Origin: Microbacterium schleiferi
Lineage (GTDB): Bacteria > Actinomycetota > Actinomycetes > Actinomycetales > Microbacteriaceae
Direction of reading: 5' to 3'
Assembly: GCF_015565955.1 (NCBI RefSeq)
Contig: NZ_CP064760.1
Location: 62,001 to 126,000 of the forward strand
Length of the DNA stretch: 64,000 nt
Position numbers and translations under genes: made by a program. Positions 1-8,841 of the stretch are shown here, piece after piece. The notes beneath the pieces were generated by a model. It was not told the DNA's origin and did no database searches. It saw nothing but the letters and a program-made list of their open reading frames with translations. How positions within the stretch are numbered: the stretch's first letter is position 1; every line of letters starts with the position of its first letter.

Positions 1-123
1 CGCGTCGGCCGTGGCGGCGGGGGCGTCGTCCGCGCTACCGTCGCCGGCGGTGCAGCCGGCGAGCAGTAGCGCGGCCAGGGCAGCGGCGGCGAGGGCGGTG
101 GCGGGGGAACGGTGCGCGAGCAT
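1..123 (-). CDS. Lipoprotein, N-terminal part only (gene runs off the window start)
   Basis: An ATG at 123 opens a 41-residue fragment with a basic start (MLAHR), an Ala/Leu-rich hydrophobic stretch and the lipobox LLAGC at about residues 20-24, followed by an acidic Gly/Ser/Ala linker. This is a typical lipoprotein signal peptide cleaved by signal peptidase II, so the mature protein should be anchored to the outer face of the membrane. The functional domain lies outside the window. A solute-binding protein is possible but cannot be shown from this fragment. Confidence 0.75.
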   Translation of the reverse strand, partial: MLAHRSPATALAAAALAALLLAGCTAGDGSADDAPAATADA

Positions 124-279
124 GGGTCTCCTTGGCTCAATGGCGACAGGGGCGTCGACCCGACCGTAGGGGCGCGGCACGTCAGCGTCGATGAGTAGAG
201 ATTGCCTACGACGAGCGAGCGGCGAGGGGCGAGGACGGCGTCGACGGCCGAGCCCACAACGCGCCCGTGGTGCAGTGAC

Positions 280-321
280 GGCAGAGGGGCTCCCGACCAT
301 CTGGCCGGGAGCCCCTCTGCC
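280..321 (-). terminator. Strong hairpin, probable terminator of the GntR-ABC operon
   Basis: Arms GGCAGAGGGGCTCCCG (280-295) and CGGGAGCCCCTCTGCC (306-321) are perfectly complementary over 16 bp with a 10-nt loop. It begins 15 bp past the stop codon of the ABC permease (336). There is no long T tract, which is common for actinobacterial terminators. Confidence 0.7.
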
Positions 322-335
322 GTGTGTTGTGCGGA

Positions 336-1022
336 TCAGGAGGTGACGCGCCGCAGCAGACCGTAGCCGATGCCGCTGAGTGCGATGAAGGCGATCACGA
401 GGCCGATCGCAAGTCCACCGGGCCCTTGGGTGGCGATCCACCCGAAGACCGGCGCCCAGGCATCCAGCTGACCGATGACCCAGAGCGCGCCGAGCAGCAG
501 GAGGGCGAGGCCGACGAGGATGACGGTCAGCACGAGCGGTCCGAAGCGGCGGTAGATCGTGCCGATCACGAAGCCCGAGACGAAGAACACCATCGTCAGG
601 GCGAACACGACGGCAGCTCCGACCAGGGGGCCGCCACTGACGAGCCAGCCCAGGGCGAAGAAGTAGCCGTTCATGCCCCAGCCGTTCGTTGCCTGCTCGA
701 TCAATCCGCCGACCAGGACGATCGCGCTGAGAATGAAGCCGGTGACCGCAGACGAGAGCAGCGTGCCCAGGAAGAACTCGCGGCGAGTGACGCTCATGGC
801 TTGCGAGAACGGGAAGGTCTGGGTCAGCGACAGGATGCCGAGCACGAAGAAGTACCACATCGGGGCCTGCGCACCGCCGCCGTACTTCATCGCCTCCAGT
901 GGCAGCATCGACCAGATCAGCAGCGTCACCAGGAATGCGCTGCCCAGGATGATCAGGGGAAGCCAGACGTAGGTCTGGCGGTTCACGAACTGCATCCTCA
1001 CGACATTTCCGATGCGGTTCAT
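336..1022 (-). CDS. ABC-2 type transporter permease, YtrC/D-like
   Basis: The 228-residue protein is almost entirely hydrophobic, with about six predicted membrane segments. The N-terminus (MNRIGNVVRMQF) resembles the cytoplasmic lead-in of ABC-2 permeases. Its ATG overlaps the stop of the upstream ATPase gene (ATGA, 1019-1022), so the two are translationally coupled and probably form one transporter. The GntR-ATPase-permease order matches ytr-type operons that respond to cell-envelope stress or peptide antibiotics. The substrate cannot be read from sequence. Confidence 0.8.
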   Translation of the reverse strand: MNRIGNVVRMQFVNRQTYVWLPLIILGSAFLVTLLIWSMLPLEAMKYGGGAQAPMWYFFVLGILSLTQTFPFSQAMSVTRREFFLGTLLSSAVTGFILSAIVLVGGLIEQATNGWGMNGYFFALGWLVSGGPLVGAAVVFALTMVFFVSGFVIGTIYRRFGPLVLTVILVGLALLLLGALWVIGQLDAWAPVFGWIATQGPGGLAIGLVIAFIALSGIGYGLLRRVTS

Positions 1023-1936
1023 TGCTGGGCTCCCTTCGACGTGGGGCGAGCTTCGGTGGCGGTGGTCGTCGACTCCGCCTCGTGCTGGGTCTTGCGAACG
1101 ATCAGTTGCTGCAGCGAAACCGGGCCGACCTCAAGGCCAGCTGCCGCCAGTTCAGCCCGCTCGGCAGGGCTCAGCGCGCCGAGCACTGTGACAGACACCA
1201 TGGGCCCGAGCGCCTCGCGGTGGAGAATGTCGCGCCCGGCGGTGAAGGCATCGACACGGGCCGCGTTACCGACGATCGAGGTAGCGCTGTTGCGGACGGC
1301 GTCAGTCTCTTCATCCAGGACGATCCGTCCCCGGTCGATGACGAGCACGCGCTCGAGGAGGTTAGCCACCTCATCGATCAGGTGACTCGACAGGATGATC
1401 GTGCGCGGATGCTCGCTGTAGTCCTCGAGCAGCCGGTCGTAGAAGATCTGGCGCGCGACGGCATCCAGGCCGAGGTACGGCTCGTCGAAGAAGGTCACTT
1501 CGGCCCGCGAGGCGAGACCGATGATGACGCCGACGGCCGAGAGTTGTCCGCGTGAGAGCTTCTTGATGCGCCGCTTCAGGGGCAGCTGGAAGTCCTCGAC
1601 GAGGCGATCTGCAAGGTTCTGGTCCCAGTTCGGGTAGAACAGCTTCGCGGTCGCGAACGCGTGGAGCGGCTTCGCGTCATCGGGGTAGCGCTGGCTTTCG
1701 CGCACGAAGCACAGCCGGCGCAGCACGCGGGCGTTCTCGTAGGGATGCTCACCGAAGACCCGCACGTCGCCCGACGTCGCGAAGTTCTGTGCGGTGAGGA
1801 TCGACATGACGGTGGTCTTGCCGGCGCCGTTGCGCCCGAGCAGGCCGTAGATGGTGTCTTTCTGGATCGAGAAGCTCACATCGTCGACCGCGACGGTGTC
1901 GCGGTAGCGCTTGGTGAGGTTCTTCACCTCGATCAC
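1019..1936 (-). CDS. ABC transporter ATP-binding protein, YtrB-like
   Basis: A 305-residue ATPase subunit. The Walker A motif GRNGAGKTT lies at about residues 34-42, a diverged signature LSRGQLSA near 128, Walker B VTFFDEP near 148, and an H-loop SSHLIDE near 185. A C-terminal extension of about 90 residues follows the nucleotide-binding domain. The start used is a GTG at 1936. The ATG at 1980, overlapping the gntR stop, is out of frame. It energises the permease encoded immediately downstream and is co-transcribed with the GntR regulator. Confidence 0.85.
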   Translation of the reverse strand: MIEVKNLTKRYRDTVAVDDVSFSIQKDTIYGLLGRNGAGKTTVMSILTAQNFATSGDVRVFGEHPYENARVLRRLCFVRESQRYPDDAKPLHAFATAKLFYPNWDQNLADRLVEDFQLPLKRRIKKLSRGQLSAVGVIIGLASRAEVTFFDEPYLGLDAVARQIFYDRLLEDYSEHPRTIILSSHLIDEVANLLERVLVIDRGRIVLDEETDAVRNSATSIVGNAARVDAFTAGRDILHREALGPMVSVTVLGALSPAERAELAAAGLEVGPVSLQQLIVRKTQHEAESTTTATEARPTSKGAQQ

Positions 1937-1976
1937 GGTTTCGCCGGCACCCGAGGGGGCGCGACATCGTTGATGG

Positions 1977-2357
1977 TCATTGGTCGCCTTCCGTTGTCGT
2001 GTTCTGCGCGTGCTCTCGGAGCAACTGCGCGAGGTCTTCGGAGCCGAGCCCGAGCTTGCGGGCCTCGGCGAGCAGGGGGGTCAGGTAGCGCTCGCGGAAC
2101 GCCGCGCGCCGTTCGGCCAGCAGCGTCTCGCGGGCACCGGGGGCCACGAACATTCCGATGCCCCGTCGCTTGTAGAGCACGCCCTTGTCGACGAGCATCG
2201 TCACTCCTTTCGCGGCCGTGGCGGGGTTGATGCGATAGAAGGCGGCGAGCTCGTTCGTCGATGGGGCCTGTGCCTCTTCGGCCAGGCTGCCGTCGACGAT
2301 CGAGTCCTCGACGCTCTCCGCGATCTGCAGGAAGAGGGCCTTGCCTTCTTCGATCAT
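1977..2357 (-). CDS. GntR-family transcriptional regulator, YtrA-like
   Basis: 126 residues: an N-terminal winged helix (PSTNELAAFYRINPATAAKG is the recognition region, about residues 31-50) with only a short C-terminal helical tail, which is the YtrA subfamily layout lacking a large effector domain. The ATG at 2357 is preceded by GGAGG at a normal distance. It heads an operon with the ABC ATPase and permease and probably represses it through the palindrome just upstream. Confidence 0.85.
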   Translation of the reverse strand: MIEEGKALFLQIAESVEDSIVDGSLAEEAQAPSTNELAAFYRINPATAAKGVTMLVDKGVLYKRRGIGMFVAPGARETLLAERRAAFRERYLTPLLAEARKLGLGSEDLAQLLREHAQNTTTEGDQ

Positions 2358-2385
2358 CCGCGCCTCCGGTGGTGTCAGTGGGTTA

Positions 2386-2403
2386 GTTACTCAAGTAGGT
2401 AAC
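2386..2403. promoter_or_regulatory. Candidate GntR (YtrA-type) operator
   Basis: The sequence GTTACTCAAGTAGGTAAC has inverted GTTAC/GTAAC arms separated by 8 bp. It sits about 30 bp upstream of the gntR start, in AT-rich DNA that stands out from its surroundings. Position and spacing suit an autoregulatory operator of the adjacent GntR protein. This assignment is inferred. Confidence 0.5.
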
Positions 2404-2553
2404 CACATAACAGAGGATGCGTCAAGCGCGGCATCGATCGCCTGTCCTCGCTCTGTGCCCGGCCGAGGCGAGGTGGGCGGATGAGGCGAGGGTTCCTCGC
2501 GGCGGGCGGGGTGCTCGCGCGGGCGGGTCCCCTCGGTTCGGGCGGGGGCTGGG

Positions 2554-3522
2554 TCAGGGTCGCTGCGTGCGGGAGGGAACGGGCCAGATGCCCGGAGAGG
2601 CGGGGGAAGCGGGCGGCTCGACGGCGGGTGACGTGGCTGCGGGTGGTGTGGGTGTCGGGCCGTCGGTGTCGGTGGCGGGCGCGGATGCCGGAGCCGCCGA
2701 ACCCTGTGCAGCGGCGGGAGCCGGGGACGAGGCGGGAAGTTCGAGCGCCACGCGCTCCTCGAGGACGGTGATGGCCTCATCCGACACGGCGAGCAGGCCG
2801 TCGAGCTCCTCGCGCACGCGCCGGTACGCGAGCTGCCGCTCGGCAGGCGTGGCGGCTTGGTCGATCGCGACGCTCAACAGCTGCTGGGCAGTGTTCAGTC
2901 GCTTGCGTTCCTCGGCGGTGAACGACGAGTCGCGAATGCGGCGGGCCTCGCGCTCGGCCAGATCAAACGCGACCTCATAGTCGGTCACCGCGTTGCGGTA
3001 CTCGGCGAACTGCTCCTTCGAGAGCTTCGCTGTCTCGGACTCGGGGCGCAGGCGATCAGCAACCTTCTTCGCACGCAGGAACGCAGCAGTCAGCGGCTGA
3101 CGGCCATCGCTCATGGCGGGGAAGGCGATGATTTTGGCGACGTCCAGCTCGTACTCCAGCCACCGCTTGGTCACCGCGTCGTGTGCCGCGAGGAGCTTGT
3201 GCAGCGGCGTCACGGATGCCGAACTCGATGCCGTCGCCGTCCGCGGTGCAGCGCCCATGCCGGCGGCAACCGCATCTTCGACGCGCTGCGCGAGGGGGTC
3301 CTTCGGTGCCTTCGCCCCGGGAAGGGTGACGCCGATGAGGGGACGGCCGCGGGCGGCGGCCTGTGCGGCGCGGATCTCGCCCTTGGCCTGCAGGATCTCG
3401 AGTCGGCGCTTGTGCCTGCGCCGCGCACCGCGCTCCCAGGCGCTGCCGATCATCCCCATGACGCCCATCAAGGGGAAGACGAGCCACCAGTAGCTGCCGA
3501 GGAATTGGAACAGCGGTTCCAC
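2554..3522 (-). CDS. Hypothetical protein with one N-terminal membrane segment and a Pro/Ala-rich tail
   Basis: 322 residues starting at a GTG (3522). The nearest upstream ATG is out of frame. One membrane helix (about 8-26) is followed by a basic stretch (ERGARRRHKRR), a long charged, helical and probably cytoplasmic region (about 110-250), and a low-complexity Pro/Ala/Ser/Thr tail of about 60 residues. I recognise no enzymatic domain. It lies between the GntR-ABC operon and the purL region on the same strand, 57 bp downstream of a small membrane-protein gene. Confidence 0.65.
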   Translation of the reverse strand: MEPLFQFLGSYWWLVFPLMGVMGMIGSAWERGARRRHKRRLEILQAKGEIRAAQAAARGRPLIGVTLPGAKAPKDPLAQRVEDAVAAGMGAAPRTATASSSASVTPLHKLLAAHDAVTKRWLEYELDVAKIIAFPAMSDGRQPLTAAFLRAKKVADRLRPESETAKLSKEQFAEYRNAVTDYEVAFDLAEREARRIRDSSFTAEERKRLNTAQQLLSVAIDQAATPAERQLAYRRVREELDGLLAVSDEAITVLEERVALELPASSPAPAAAQGSAAPASAPATDTDGPTPTPPAATSPAVEPPASPASPGIWPVPSRTQRP

Positions 3523-3579
3523 GCCCTCATGCTAACCGCGCTATCCCCCGCCGGGCACGGGCGAAAGCCGGAAGAGCGC

Positions 3580-3711
3580 TCAGCCGAACAGCAGCGCGAG
3601 GACGGTGGCGCCACCGCCCACGAGGATGAGCGAGACGATCACGACCCACGCGACGATCTTGATGCGGCGCTGTCGGGTCTCGCTGTAGACGTTGGTGTCG
3701 TCGTCGGACAT
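3580..3711 (-). CDS. Small single-pass membrane protein (43 aa)
   Basis: Reading from an ATG at 3711 gives a 43-residue protein ending at TGA 3580-3582. It has an acidic N-terminus (MSDDDTNVY), a basic patch (RQRRIK) and one membrane helix of about 22 residues (IVAWVVIVSLILVGGG onward). This acid-base-hydrophobic order is a sensible small-membrane-protein design, unlikely in random high-GC sequence. It starts 9 bp after the purL stop and may be co-transcribed with purL. Function unknown. Confidence 0.6.
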   Translation of the reverse strand: MSDDDTNVYSETRQRRIKIVAWVVIVSLILVGGGATVLALLFG

Positions 3712-3720
3712 GCGATCAGT

Positions 3721-6093
3721 CTAGAGGGCGGGTTCGGCGATCGTCGGCCCGAACGCGGCTGGCAACGTCGCCTGCGACACGTCGCGCAGCTCGGATGCCG
3801 ACACGGTGAACAGCCCCTGCACCTCGAGGCTCGGGCCGCTGCCGTCGCCGGGGGCGTCGGTCACGCCGATGCGCAGCACCGGGTAGCCACGGCCCTCGCA
3901 CAGACCGCGGAACTTGACGTCATCCTCGCGGGGGACCGAGACCAGCACGCGGCCGGTGGACTCCGAGAAGAGGGCGGATGCCGCATCCACGCCGTCGCGC
4001 TCGATGATCTCGTTCAGCCAGACGCGCGCCCCGACACCGAAGCGCATGACGCACTCGGCGAGGGCCTGCGCGAGTCCGCCACTGGAGAGGTCGTGCGCGC
4101 TGGAGATGAGCCCCTGCAGTGCGCCCGCGTGAAGGAGGTCTGCCAGGCGCCGCTCGGCGCCCAGGTCGACAGCCGGCGGGCGGCCACCGAGGTGATTGTG
4201 CACCGTCTGCGCCCACGCCGAGCCGCTGAGCTCATTGGCTGTCACGCCCAGGAGGTAGATGTTCTCGCCGGCATCCTGCCAGCCCGACGGGATGCGACGG
4301 GCGACGTCATCGATGATGCCGAGCACGCCGACGACGGGCGTGGGGAAGATCGGCTGGTCGCCGGTCTGGTTGTAGAACGACACGTTGCCGCCGGTGACGG
4401 GGACGCCGAGCTCGAGGCATCCGTCGGCGAGGCCATCCACGGCCTGCCCGAACTGCCACATGACCTCGGGGTTCTCCGGGCTGCCGAAGTTCAGGCAGTC
4501 CGTCACGGCGACCGGCTTGGCGCCCGTCACGGCGACGTTCCGGTAGGCCTCGGCCAGGGCCAACTGCGCGCCCTGGTACGGGTCGAGCTGGCAGTAGCGG
4601 CCGTTGCAGTCGGTCGCGATCGAGAATCCGAGACCCGACTCCTCATCGACGCGCACCATGCCGGCGTCGTCGGGGAACGAGAGAGCGGTGTTGCCGAGCA
4701 CGTAGTAGTCGTACTGGTTGGTGATCCAGGACGTGTCGGCGAGGTTGGGGCTTGCGACCAGGGCGAGGAACTGCTCGCGCAGCTCGTCCGGCTCGCTGGG
4801 GCGCTGCAGCGCTGCGGCTGAGTCGTCGCGGAGGGCGTCGATCCAGGTCGGGTAGGCGACGGGCCGCTCGTAGACGGGGCCGTCGACCGCGACCGTCGAG
4901 GGGTCGACATCCACGATCTGCTCGCCGTGCCAGAAGATCTGCAGGCGTCCGTCGCCGGTGACCTCGCCGAGCACGCTCGTCTCGACCTCCCACCGGCCGA
5001 CGACCTCGAGGAAGGCGTCGAGCTTCTCGGGAGCGACGATGGCCATCATCCGTTCCTGAGACTCGCTCATCAGGATCTCTTCGGGAGTCAGGGTCGGGTC
5101 GCGCAGCAGCACGTTCTCGAGGTCGACGCGCATCCCGCTGCCGCCGTTGGCCGCAAGCTCGCTCGTCGCGCACGAGATGCCGGCGGCGCCGAGGTCTTGG
5201 ATGGCCTCGACGAGGTCGTCGCGGTACAGCTCGAGGCAGCACTCGATGAGCACCTTCTCGGCGAACGGGTCGCCGACCTGCACGGCGGGGCGCTTGGTCG
5301 GGCCGCCGTCGGCGAACGTGTCGGAGGCGAGGATGGACGCTCCGCCGATGCCGTCGCCGCCCGTGCGCGCGCCGAAGAGCACGACCTTGTTGCCGGCGCC
5401 CGAGGCGTTCGCGAGCTTCAGGTCTTCGTGGCGCAGCACGCCCACGGCGAGGGCGTTGACGAGCGGGTTGCCCTGGTAGACGGAGTCGAACACGGTCTCG
5501 CCGCCGATGTTGGGAAGGCCCAGGCAGTTGCCGTAGAACGAGATGCCGCTGACGACGCCGTGCACGACGCGCGCGGTGTCGGGGTTGTCGATCGCGCCGA
5601 AGCGCAACTGGTCCATGACGGCGACGGGACGCGCGCCCATCGAGATGATGTCGCGGACGATGCCGCCCACCCCGGTCGCAGCTCCCTGGAAGGGCTCGAT
5701 GTAGCTCGGGTGGTTGTGTGACTCGACCTTGAAGGTCACCGCCCAGCCCTCGCCGATGTCGACGACGCCGGCGTTCTGGCCCATGCCGACCATGAGGCGC
5801 TCGCGCATCTCGTCCGAGACCTTCTGGCCGAACCGGCGCAGGTAGATCTTGCTGGACTTGTAGGAGCAGTGCTCGCTCCACATCACCGAGTACATGGCGA
5901 GCTCGCCGCTCGTGGGGCGACGGCCGAGGATCTCGCGGATCTGGGCGTACTCGTCATCCTTGAGGCCGAGAGCGCCGTACGGCTGCTCGCGCTCGGGCGT
6001 CGCGACGGCGTTGTCGACGGTGTCGGCTGCTGCTGCGCCTCTCGGCGCGGCGGTGTCGGCGACTGCTCGCGCGGGAGTGTTCGGGGTGCTCAC
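3721..6093 (-). CDS. purL: Phosphoribosylformylglycinamidine synthase subunit PurL
   Basis: 790 residues, the length of the small-type PurL that works with separate PurS and PurQ. It catalyses the ATP- and glutamine-dependent conversion of FGAR to FGAM in de novo purine synthesis. Visible family signatures include [12 protein letters not shown] (about 69-80), ESHNHPS (about 124-130), [29 protein letters not shown], and the second AIR-synthase-like half with [11 protein letters not shown] and [11 protein letters not shown]. The start is a GTG at 6093. No other pur genes are next to it, so it is isolated here, between a small membrane protein and a DUF4395 gene. Confidence 0.95.
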   Translation of the reverse strand: MSTPNTPARAVADTAAPRGAAAADTVDNAVATPEREQPYGALGLKDDEYAQIREILGRRPTSGELAMYSVMWSEHCSYKSSKIYLRRFGQKVSDEMRERLMVGMGQNAGVVDIGEGWAVTFKVESHNHPSYIEPFQGAATGVGGIVRDIISMGARPVAVMDQLRFGAIDNPDTARVVHGVVSGISFYGNCLGLPNIGGETVFDSVYQGNPLVNALAVGVLRHEDLKLANASGAGNKVVLFGARTGGDGIGGASILASDTFADGGPTKRPAVQVGDPFAEKVLIECCLELYRDDLVEAIQDLGAAGISCATSELAANGGSGMRVDLENVLLRDPTLTPEEILMSESQERMMAIVAPEKLDAFLEVVGRWEVETSVLGEVTGDGRLQIFWHGEQIVDVDPSTVAVDGPVYERPVAYPTWIDALRDDSAAALQRPSEPDELREQFLALVASPNLADTSWITNQYDYYVLGNTALSFPDDAGMVRVDEESGLGFSIATDCNGRYCQLDPYQGAQLALAEAYRNVAVTGAKPVAVTDCLNFGSPENPEVMWQFGQAVDGLADGCLELGVPVTGGNVSFYNQTGDQPIFPTPVVGVLGIIDDVARRIPSGWQDAGENIYLLGVTANELSGSAWAQTVHNHLGGRPPAVDLGAERRLADLLHAGALQGLISSAHDLSSGGLAQALAECVMRFGVGARVWLNEIIERDGVDAASALFSESTGRVLVSVPREDDVKFRGLCEGRGYPVLRIGVTDAPGDGSGPSLEVQGLFTVSASELRDVSQATLPAAFGPTIAEPAL

Positions 6094-6205
6094 GAGGGGG
6101 GACTCCAGTGGTCGAGGATGCCGAGACCGGCGCCAGCGTGCGGGCGCATCCAGTCTATGCCGCGGCTGCTTTCGGGATCCGTGTCACCCGCTGCTCACCT
6201 TCGGT

Positions 6206-6285
6206 CGCAACGGCGCAGATCTTGCTCGACCCGCCGGGCGATGGATGCTGCGGGCGGGGTGTCGCGCAATCCGTGCGCCGTTGCG
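6206..6285. repeat. Palindromic repeat family 1, copy 1
   Basis: An 80-bp element bounded by the inverted 12-mers CGCAACGGCGCA (6206-6217) and TGCGCCGTTGCG (6274-6285). The interior contains gatcttgc and gtcgcgcaatcc, which also occur in copies 2 and 3. It lies in the 386-bp gene-free stretch upstream of purL, which otherwise holds only copy 2 and the presumed purL promoter region. Confidence 0.75.
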
Positions 6286-6357
6286 CGCCCGTGGGTGCTC
6301 TTGGCATCCGTGTCGATTCGGGCCGTTGTTTGGTCGCCGCGTTCGGTCACCTTCGGT

Positions 6358-6437
6358 CGCAACGGCGCAGATCTTGCCCGACACGCCGGGGGACGGGTGC
6401 TGCGGGCGGGGTGTCGCGCAATCCATGCGCCGTTGCG
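6358..6437. repeat. Palindromic repeat family 1, copy 2
   Basis: Same 80-bp layout as copy 1, with arms CGCAACGGCGCA (6358-6369) and TGCGCCGTTGCG (6426-6437). It is a nearly identical direct copy 152 bp from copy 1. It ends about 40 bp from the stop of the DUF4395 gene (6480), so it could also serve as a terminator for that gene. Confidence 0.75.
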
Positions 6438-6479
6438 CGCCCACGTGCGCAGGCCCGGTCTGCGTCGACCCCGACGACA

Positions 6480-7043
6480 TCACTCGATCGAGTGGCGCTC
6501 GCCGCGTGCCGGGGGTGTGTAGGTGCAGGTGTCGCCGGCGCACAGCTGGGGCTTGTGCCTCCCGAATCGGCGCGCGAGCTCGCACCCGACGCAGATGCCG
6601 AAGGCCGACTCCGCGAACAACAGCAGCAGGCATCCGGCGCAGATGGTCTGCGCGATCACCGCCGGGAGACCGAGCCATCCGAGAGACAGGCACCCGAGAA
6701 GCGCCATGACGAAGCCGAGTCCCCATGCGAACTGCTTCGGTGCGGCATCCACCCATTCGGGTCGCTGCGGACGGGTGATGAGGGTTCCGAGCAGGTGGGT
6801 CGGGGTAAAGCGGGTTCCGACGAACAGGCGCAGGAACATCTCGGCGGCGAACAGGATGCCGAATGCCCGCATCCACTGCAGGTCACCGGTGATCACGCCC
6901 GACAGCCACGCGGCGAAACCGAGCAGGAACAGGATGCCGGCCGAGGCGCGCACGGCGCGCTCATTGATGACCGGGATGTCTATGCCGTCGACCCACTCGC
7001 CGATGACGGGGCGGTCGGTGCGGTCAGCAGCGGGTGGAGCCAT
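6480..7043 (-). CDS. DUF4395 family membrane protein
   Basis: From an ATG at 7043 the protein has 187 residues (MAPPAADRTDRP...) with about four membrane helices and the DUF4395 hallmarks TRFTPTHLLGTLITRP and a C-terminal FGICVGCELARRF with its Cys-x-x-Cys pair. Longer readings up to 7112 would translate through a CsoR/CstR-type operator, so 7043 is preferred. DUF4395 proteins are often found with rhodanese or thioredoxin-like sulfur-handling genes, and the operator supports a role linked to copper or reactive sulfur. The biochemical function is unknown. Confidence 0.75.
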   Translation of the reverse strand: MAPPAADRTDRPVIGEWVDGIDIPVINERAVRASAGILFLLGFAAWLSGVITGDLQWMRAFGILFAAEMFLRLFVGTRFTPTHLLGTLITRPQRPEWVDAAPKQFAWGLGFVMALLGCLSLGWLGLPAVIAQTICAGCLLLLFAESAFGICVGCELARRFGRHKPQLCAGDTCTYTPPARGERHSIE

Positions 7044-7052
7044 GCCCAAATA

Positions 7053-7068
7053 ATACCCTAGGGGGTAT
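7053..7068. promoter_or_regulatory. CsoR/CstR-type operator
   Basis: ATACCCTAGGGGGTAT is a G/C-tract pseudo-palindrome with ATAC/GTAT ends, the form recognised by CsoR-family copper or persulfide sensors. It lies 10 bp upstream of the chosen DUF4395 start. No CsoR/CstR gene is present in this window, so the regulator would act from elsewhere. Confidence 0.6.
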
Positions 7069-7108
7069 AGCGCGTCGGACGCGTTCGACCCGCTTCCCTG
7101 GTTCGGTA

Positions 7109-7186
7109 GCAACGGCGCACGTCTTGCCCGACCCGCCGGGCCATGGATGCTGTGCGCGGGGTGGCGCGCAATCCGTGCGCCGTTGC
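7109..7186. repeat. Palindromic repeat family 1, copy 3
   Basis: Arms GCAACGGCGCAC (7109-7120) and GTGCGCCGTTGC (7175-7186). The interior shares cttgcccgacccgccggg and gcgcgcaatccg with copies 1 and 2. It is slightly more diverged and sits between the divergent DUF4395 and terC genes. Confidence 0.7.
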
Positions 7187-7248
7187 GACGGGCAGAGGGG
7201 GTGGGAGGGGGCGACGGATGCGGGATCCGCTGCCCCTACGCTGATCGC

Positions 7249-8157
7249 GTGGACTTCTCCTTCGCCTTCACCCCCGATCTGATCGCGGTCTTCGTCACGC
7301 TCTTCGTGCTCGAGATCGTGCTGGGCGTCGACAACGTCATCTTCATCTCGATCCTTGCCTCCAAGCTTCCGAAAGAGCAGCAGGCCCGGGCGCGCAACCT
7401 CGGCCTGACCCTGGCCATGCTCATCCGCGTCGGCCTGGTCTTCGCGGCGGGCTGGATCATCAGCCTCACCGAACCGGTCGTGTCGCTGTGGGGGATCGAC
7501 TTCTCGTGGAAAGACTTCATCCTCATCGCGGGTGGGCTCTTCCTGGTCTACAAGGCCGTCACCGAGATCCACCACAAGCTCGAAGGTGCCGAGGAGGAGC
7601 ACGGTGAGGGCGCGGGTGGCCGCACGGGAGTGACCTTCGGGTCGGTGATCGCACAGATCCTGTTGCTGGACATCGTCTTCTCGCTCGACTCGGTCATCAC
7701 GGCAGTCGGGATGACCTCGAACATGGTCATCATCATCACGGTCGTGGTGCTCTCGTTCGGCATCATGCTGTTCGCCTCGCGCTTCATTTTCGCCTTCGTC
7801 AACGCGCACCCGACCGTGAAGATGCTGGCGCTGTCGTTCCTCCTGCTGATCGGCGTTTTCCTCATCGCCGAGGGCTTTCACATCAAGATCGACAAGGCCT
7901 TCATCTATGGCCCGATGGCCTTCGCGATCTTCGTCGAGGCGCTGAACCTCACGTACTCGTCACGTAAGGCCAAGCGGGAGCAGAAGAAGCGCCAGGCCGT
8001 GCAGCTGCGGCCCCAGTACCCGGACGTCGACGAGTCGGTCGCCGTTGGCGCCGCGCTGTCGACGGACCCGGCATCCGGCTCGGTCGGCCTGTCGCGCAAG
8101 CCCGTGGCCGGGGACGGCGACGCCGGTTCCGCGCCGCACCGGGAGGGTCTGGGCTGA
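7249..8157 (+). CDS. TerC family integral membrane protein
   Basis: 302 residues from a GTG at 7249 (VDFSFAFTPDL). The frame stays open upstream, but that part would read through repeat copy 3. TerC features are clear: LEIVLGVDNVIFISILASKL near residue 20, and a matching second half LLLDIVFSLDSVITAVGM near 135, both carrying the conserved acidic residues of the DUF475/TerC fold. About seven membrane helices are followed by a charged cytoplasmic tail. The family is linked to tellurite resistance and metal (Mn) handling. The gene converges on the DsbA-like gene with a 3-bp gap. Confidence 0.85.
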   Translation: MDFSFAFTPDLIAVFVTLFVLEIVLGVDNVIFISILASKLPKEQQARARNLGLTLAMLIRVGLVFAAGWIISLTEPVVSLWGIDFSWKDFILIAGGLFLVYKAVTEIHHKLEGAEEEHGEGAGGRTGVTFGSVIAQILLLDIVFSLDSVITAVGMTSNMVIIITVVVLSFGIMLFASRFIFAFVNAHPTVKMLALSFLLLIGVFLIAEGFHIKIDKAFIYGPMAFAIFVEALNLTYSSRKAKREQKKRQAVQLRPQYPDVDESVAVGAALSTDPASGSVGLSRKPVAGDGDAGSAPHREGLG

Positions 8158-8160
8158 GGC

Positions 8161-8841
8161 TCAGTCCGAGGCGGCTTCGGCTACCGCAGCGGCGAAGCGC
8201 GCGGCATCCGTGCCGTCTTCGTGCACCTCGAATACGGTGCCGTCAATGACCAGCAGCGGGACGTGGTCGACCACCTGATCGGTGCCGGGGATGGGCGCGC
8301 CCAGCCAGGCGTCGTTTGCCGCGCTGGCCAGGCTCGCGTCGTCGGTGATCGCCGTCGAGAGATCGGATGTCGCGCCGGCGTCTGCCGCGTAGCCGAGGAG
8401 TTCCTCGTCGCTCGGCGAGTGTTCGGCGGTGACCTGGTGCCGCTGGATCAGACCGTACAGCGGCGCGATGGCATCGGTCTCGCCGGCAGCTGCCAGCCCA
8501 AAGAGAAGCGCGGCGGCGCGAGTCGAGTAGTCGGTCGTATCGCCGCGCTTGGCGCTCACGTACGTCATCGGATGCAGCGTCCACGTCACCGTGCCGTCGG
8601 AGACGAAGTCCGCCAGCTGGTCGCCGATCGCCTCGTCGAGGCTCATGCAGTGCGGGCATGACGGGTCGCTCCACAGCTGGATGTCGACCGCGCCGTCGCC
8701 GACGACGATTCCCGCGACCGGGTCCATGGATGCGGGCGTGGGCGACGTCGCTGCTGCGGGCGCGCACGCGACGGCGGCGACCGCGACGACGGGGAGGAGG
8801 GCGAGGCATCCGACGACGCGGTGCCGAGGCGAACCGAACAC
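8161..8841 (-). CDS. DsbA-like thioredoxin-fold lipoprotein
   Basis: 226 residues from a GTG at 8841. A signal segment (residues about 8-25) ends in AVAC, a plausible lipobox. A thioredoxin-fold domain follows, with the redox motif SDPSCPHCMSL at about residues 57-67. The sequence between fits the DSBA_oxidoredC/thioredoxin_4 family, which acts on extracytoplasmic disulfides. There is no operon partner; the gene is convergent with terC. Confidence 0.75.
   Translation of the reverse strand: MFGSPRHRVVGCLALLPVVAVAAVACAPAAATSPTPASMDPVAGIVVGDGAVDIQLWSDPSCPHCMSLDEAIGDQLADFVSDGTVTWTLHPMTYVSAKRGDTTDYSTRAAALLFGLAAAGETDAIAPLYGLIQRHQVTAEHSPSDEELLGYAADAGATSDLSTAITDDASLASAANDAWLGAPIPGTDQVVDHVPLLVIDGTVFEVHEDGTDAARFAAAVAEAASD

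Noticed and set aside
2857..4821. Long plus-strand open frame (654 codons)
   Set aside because: It is antisense to purL and the upstream membrane-protein gene, has an Arg/His/Asp-rich composition typical of high-GC shadow frames, and shows no recognisable domain.
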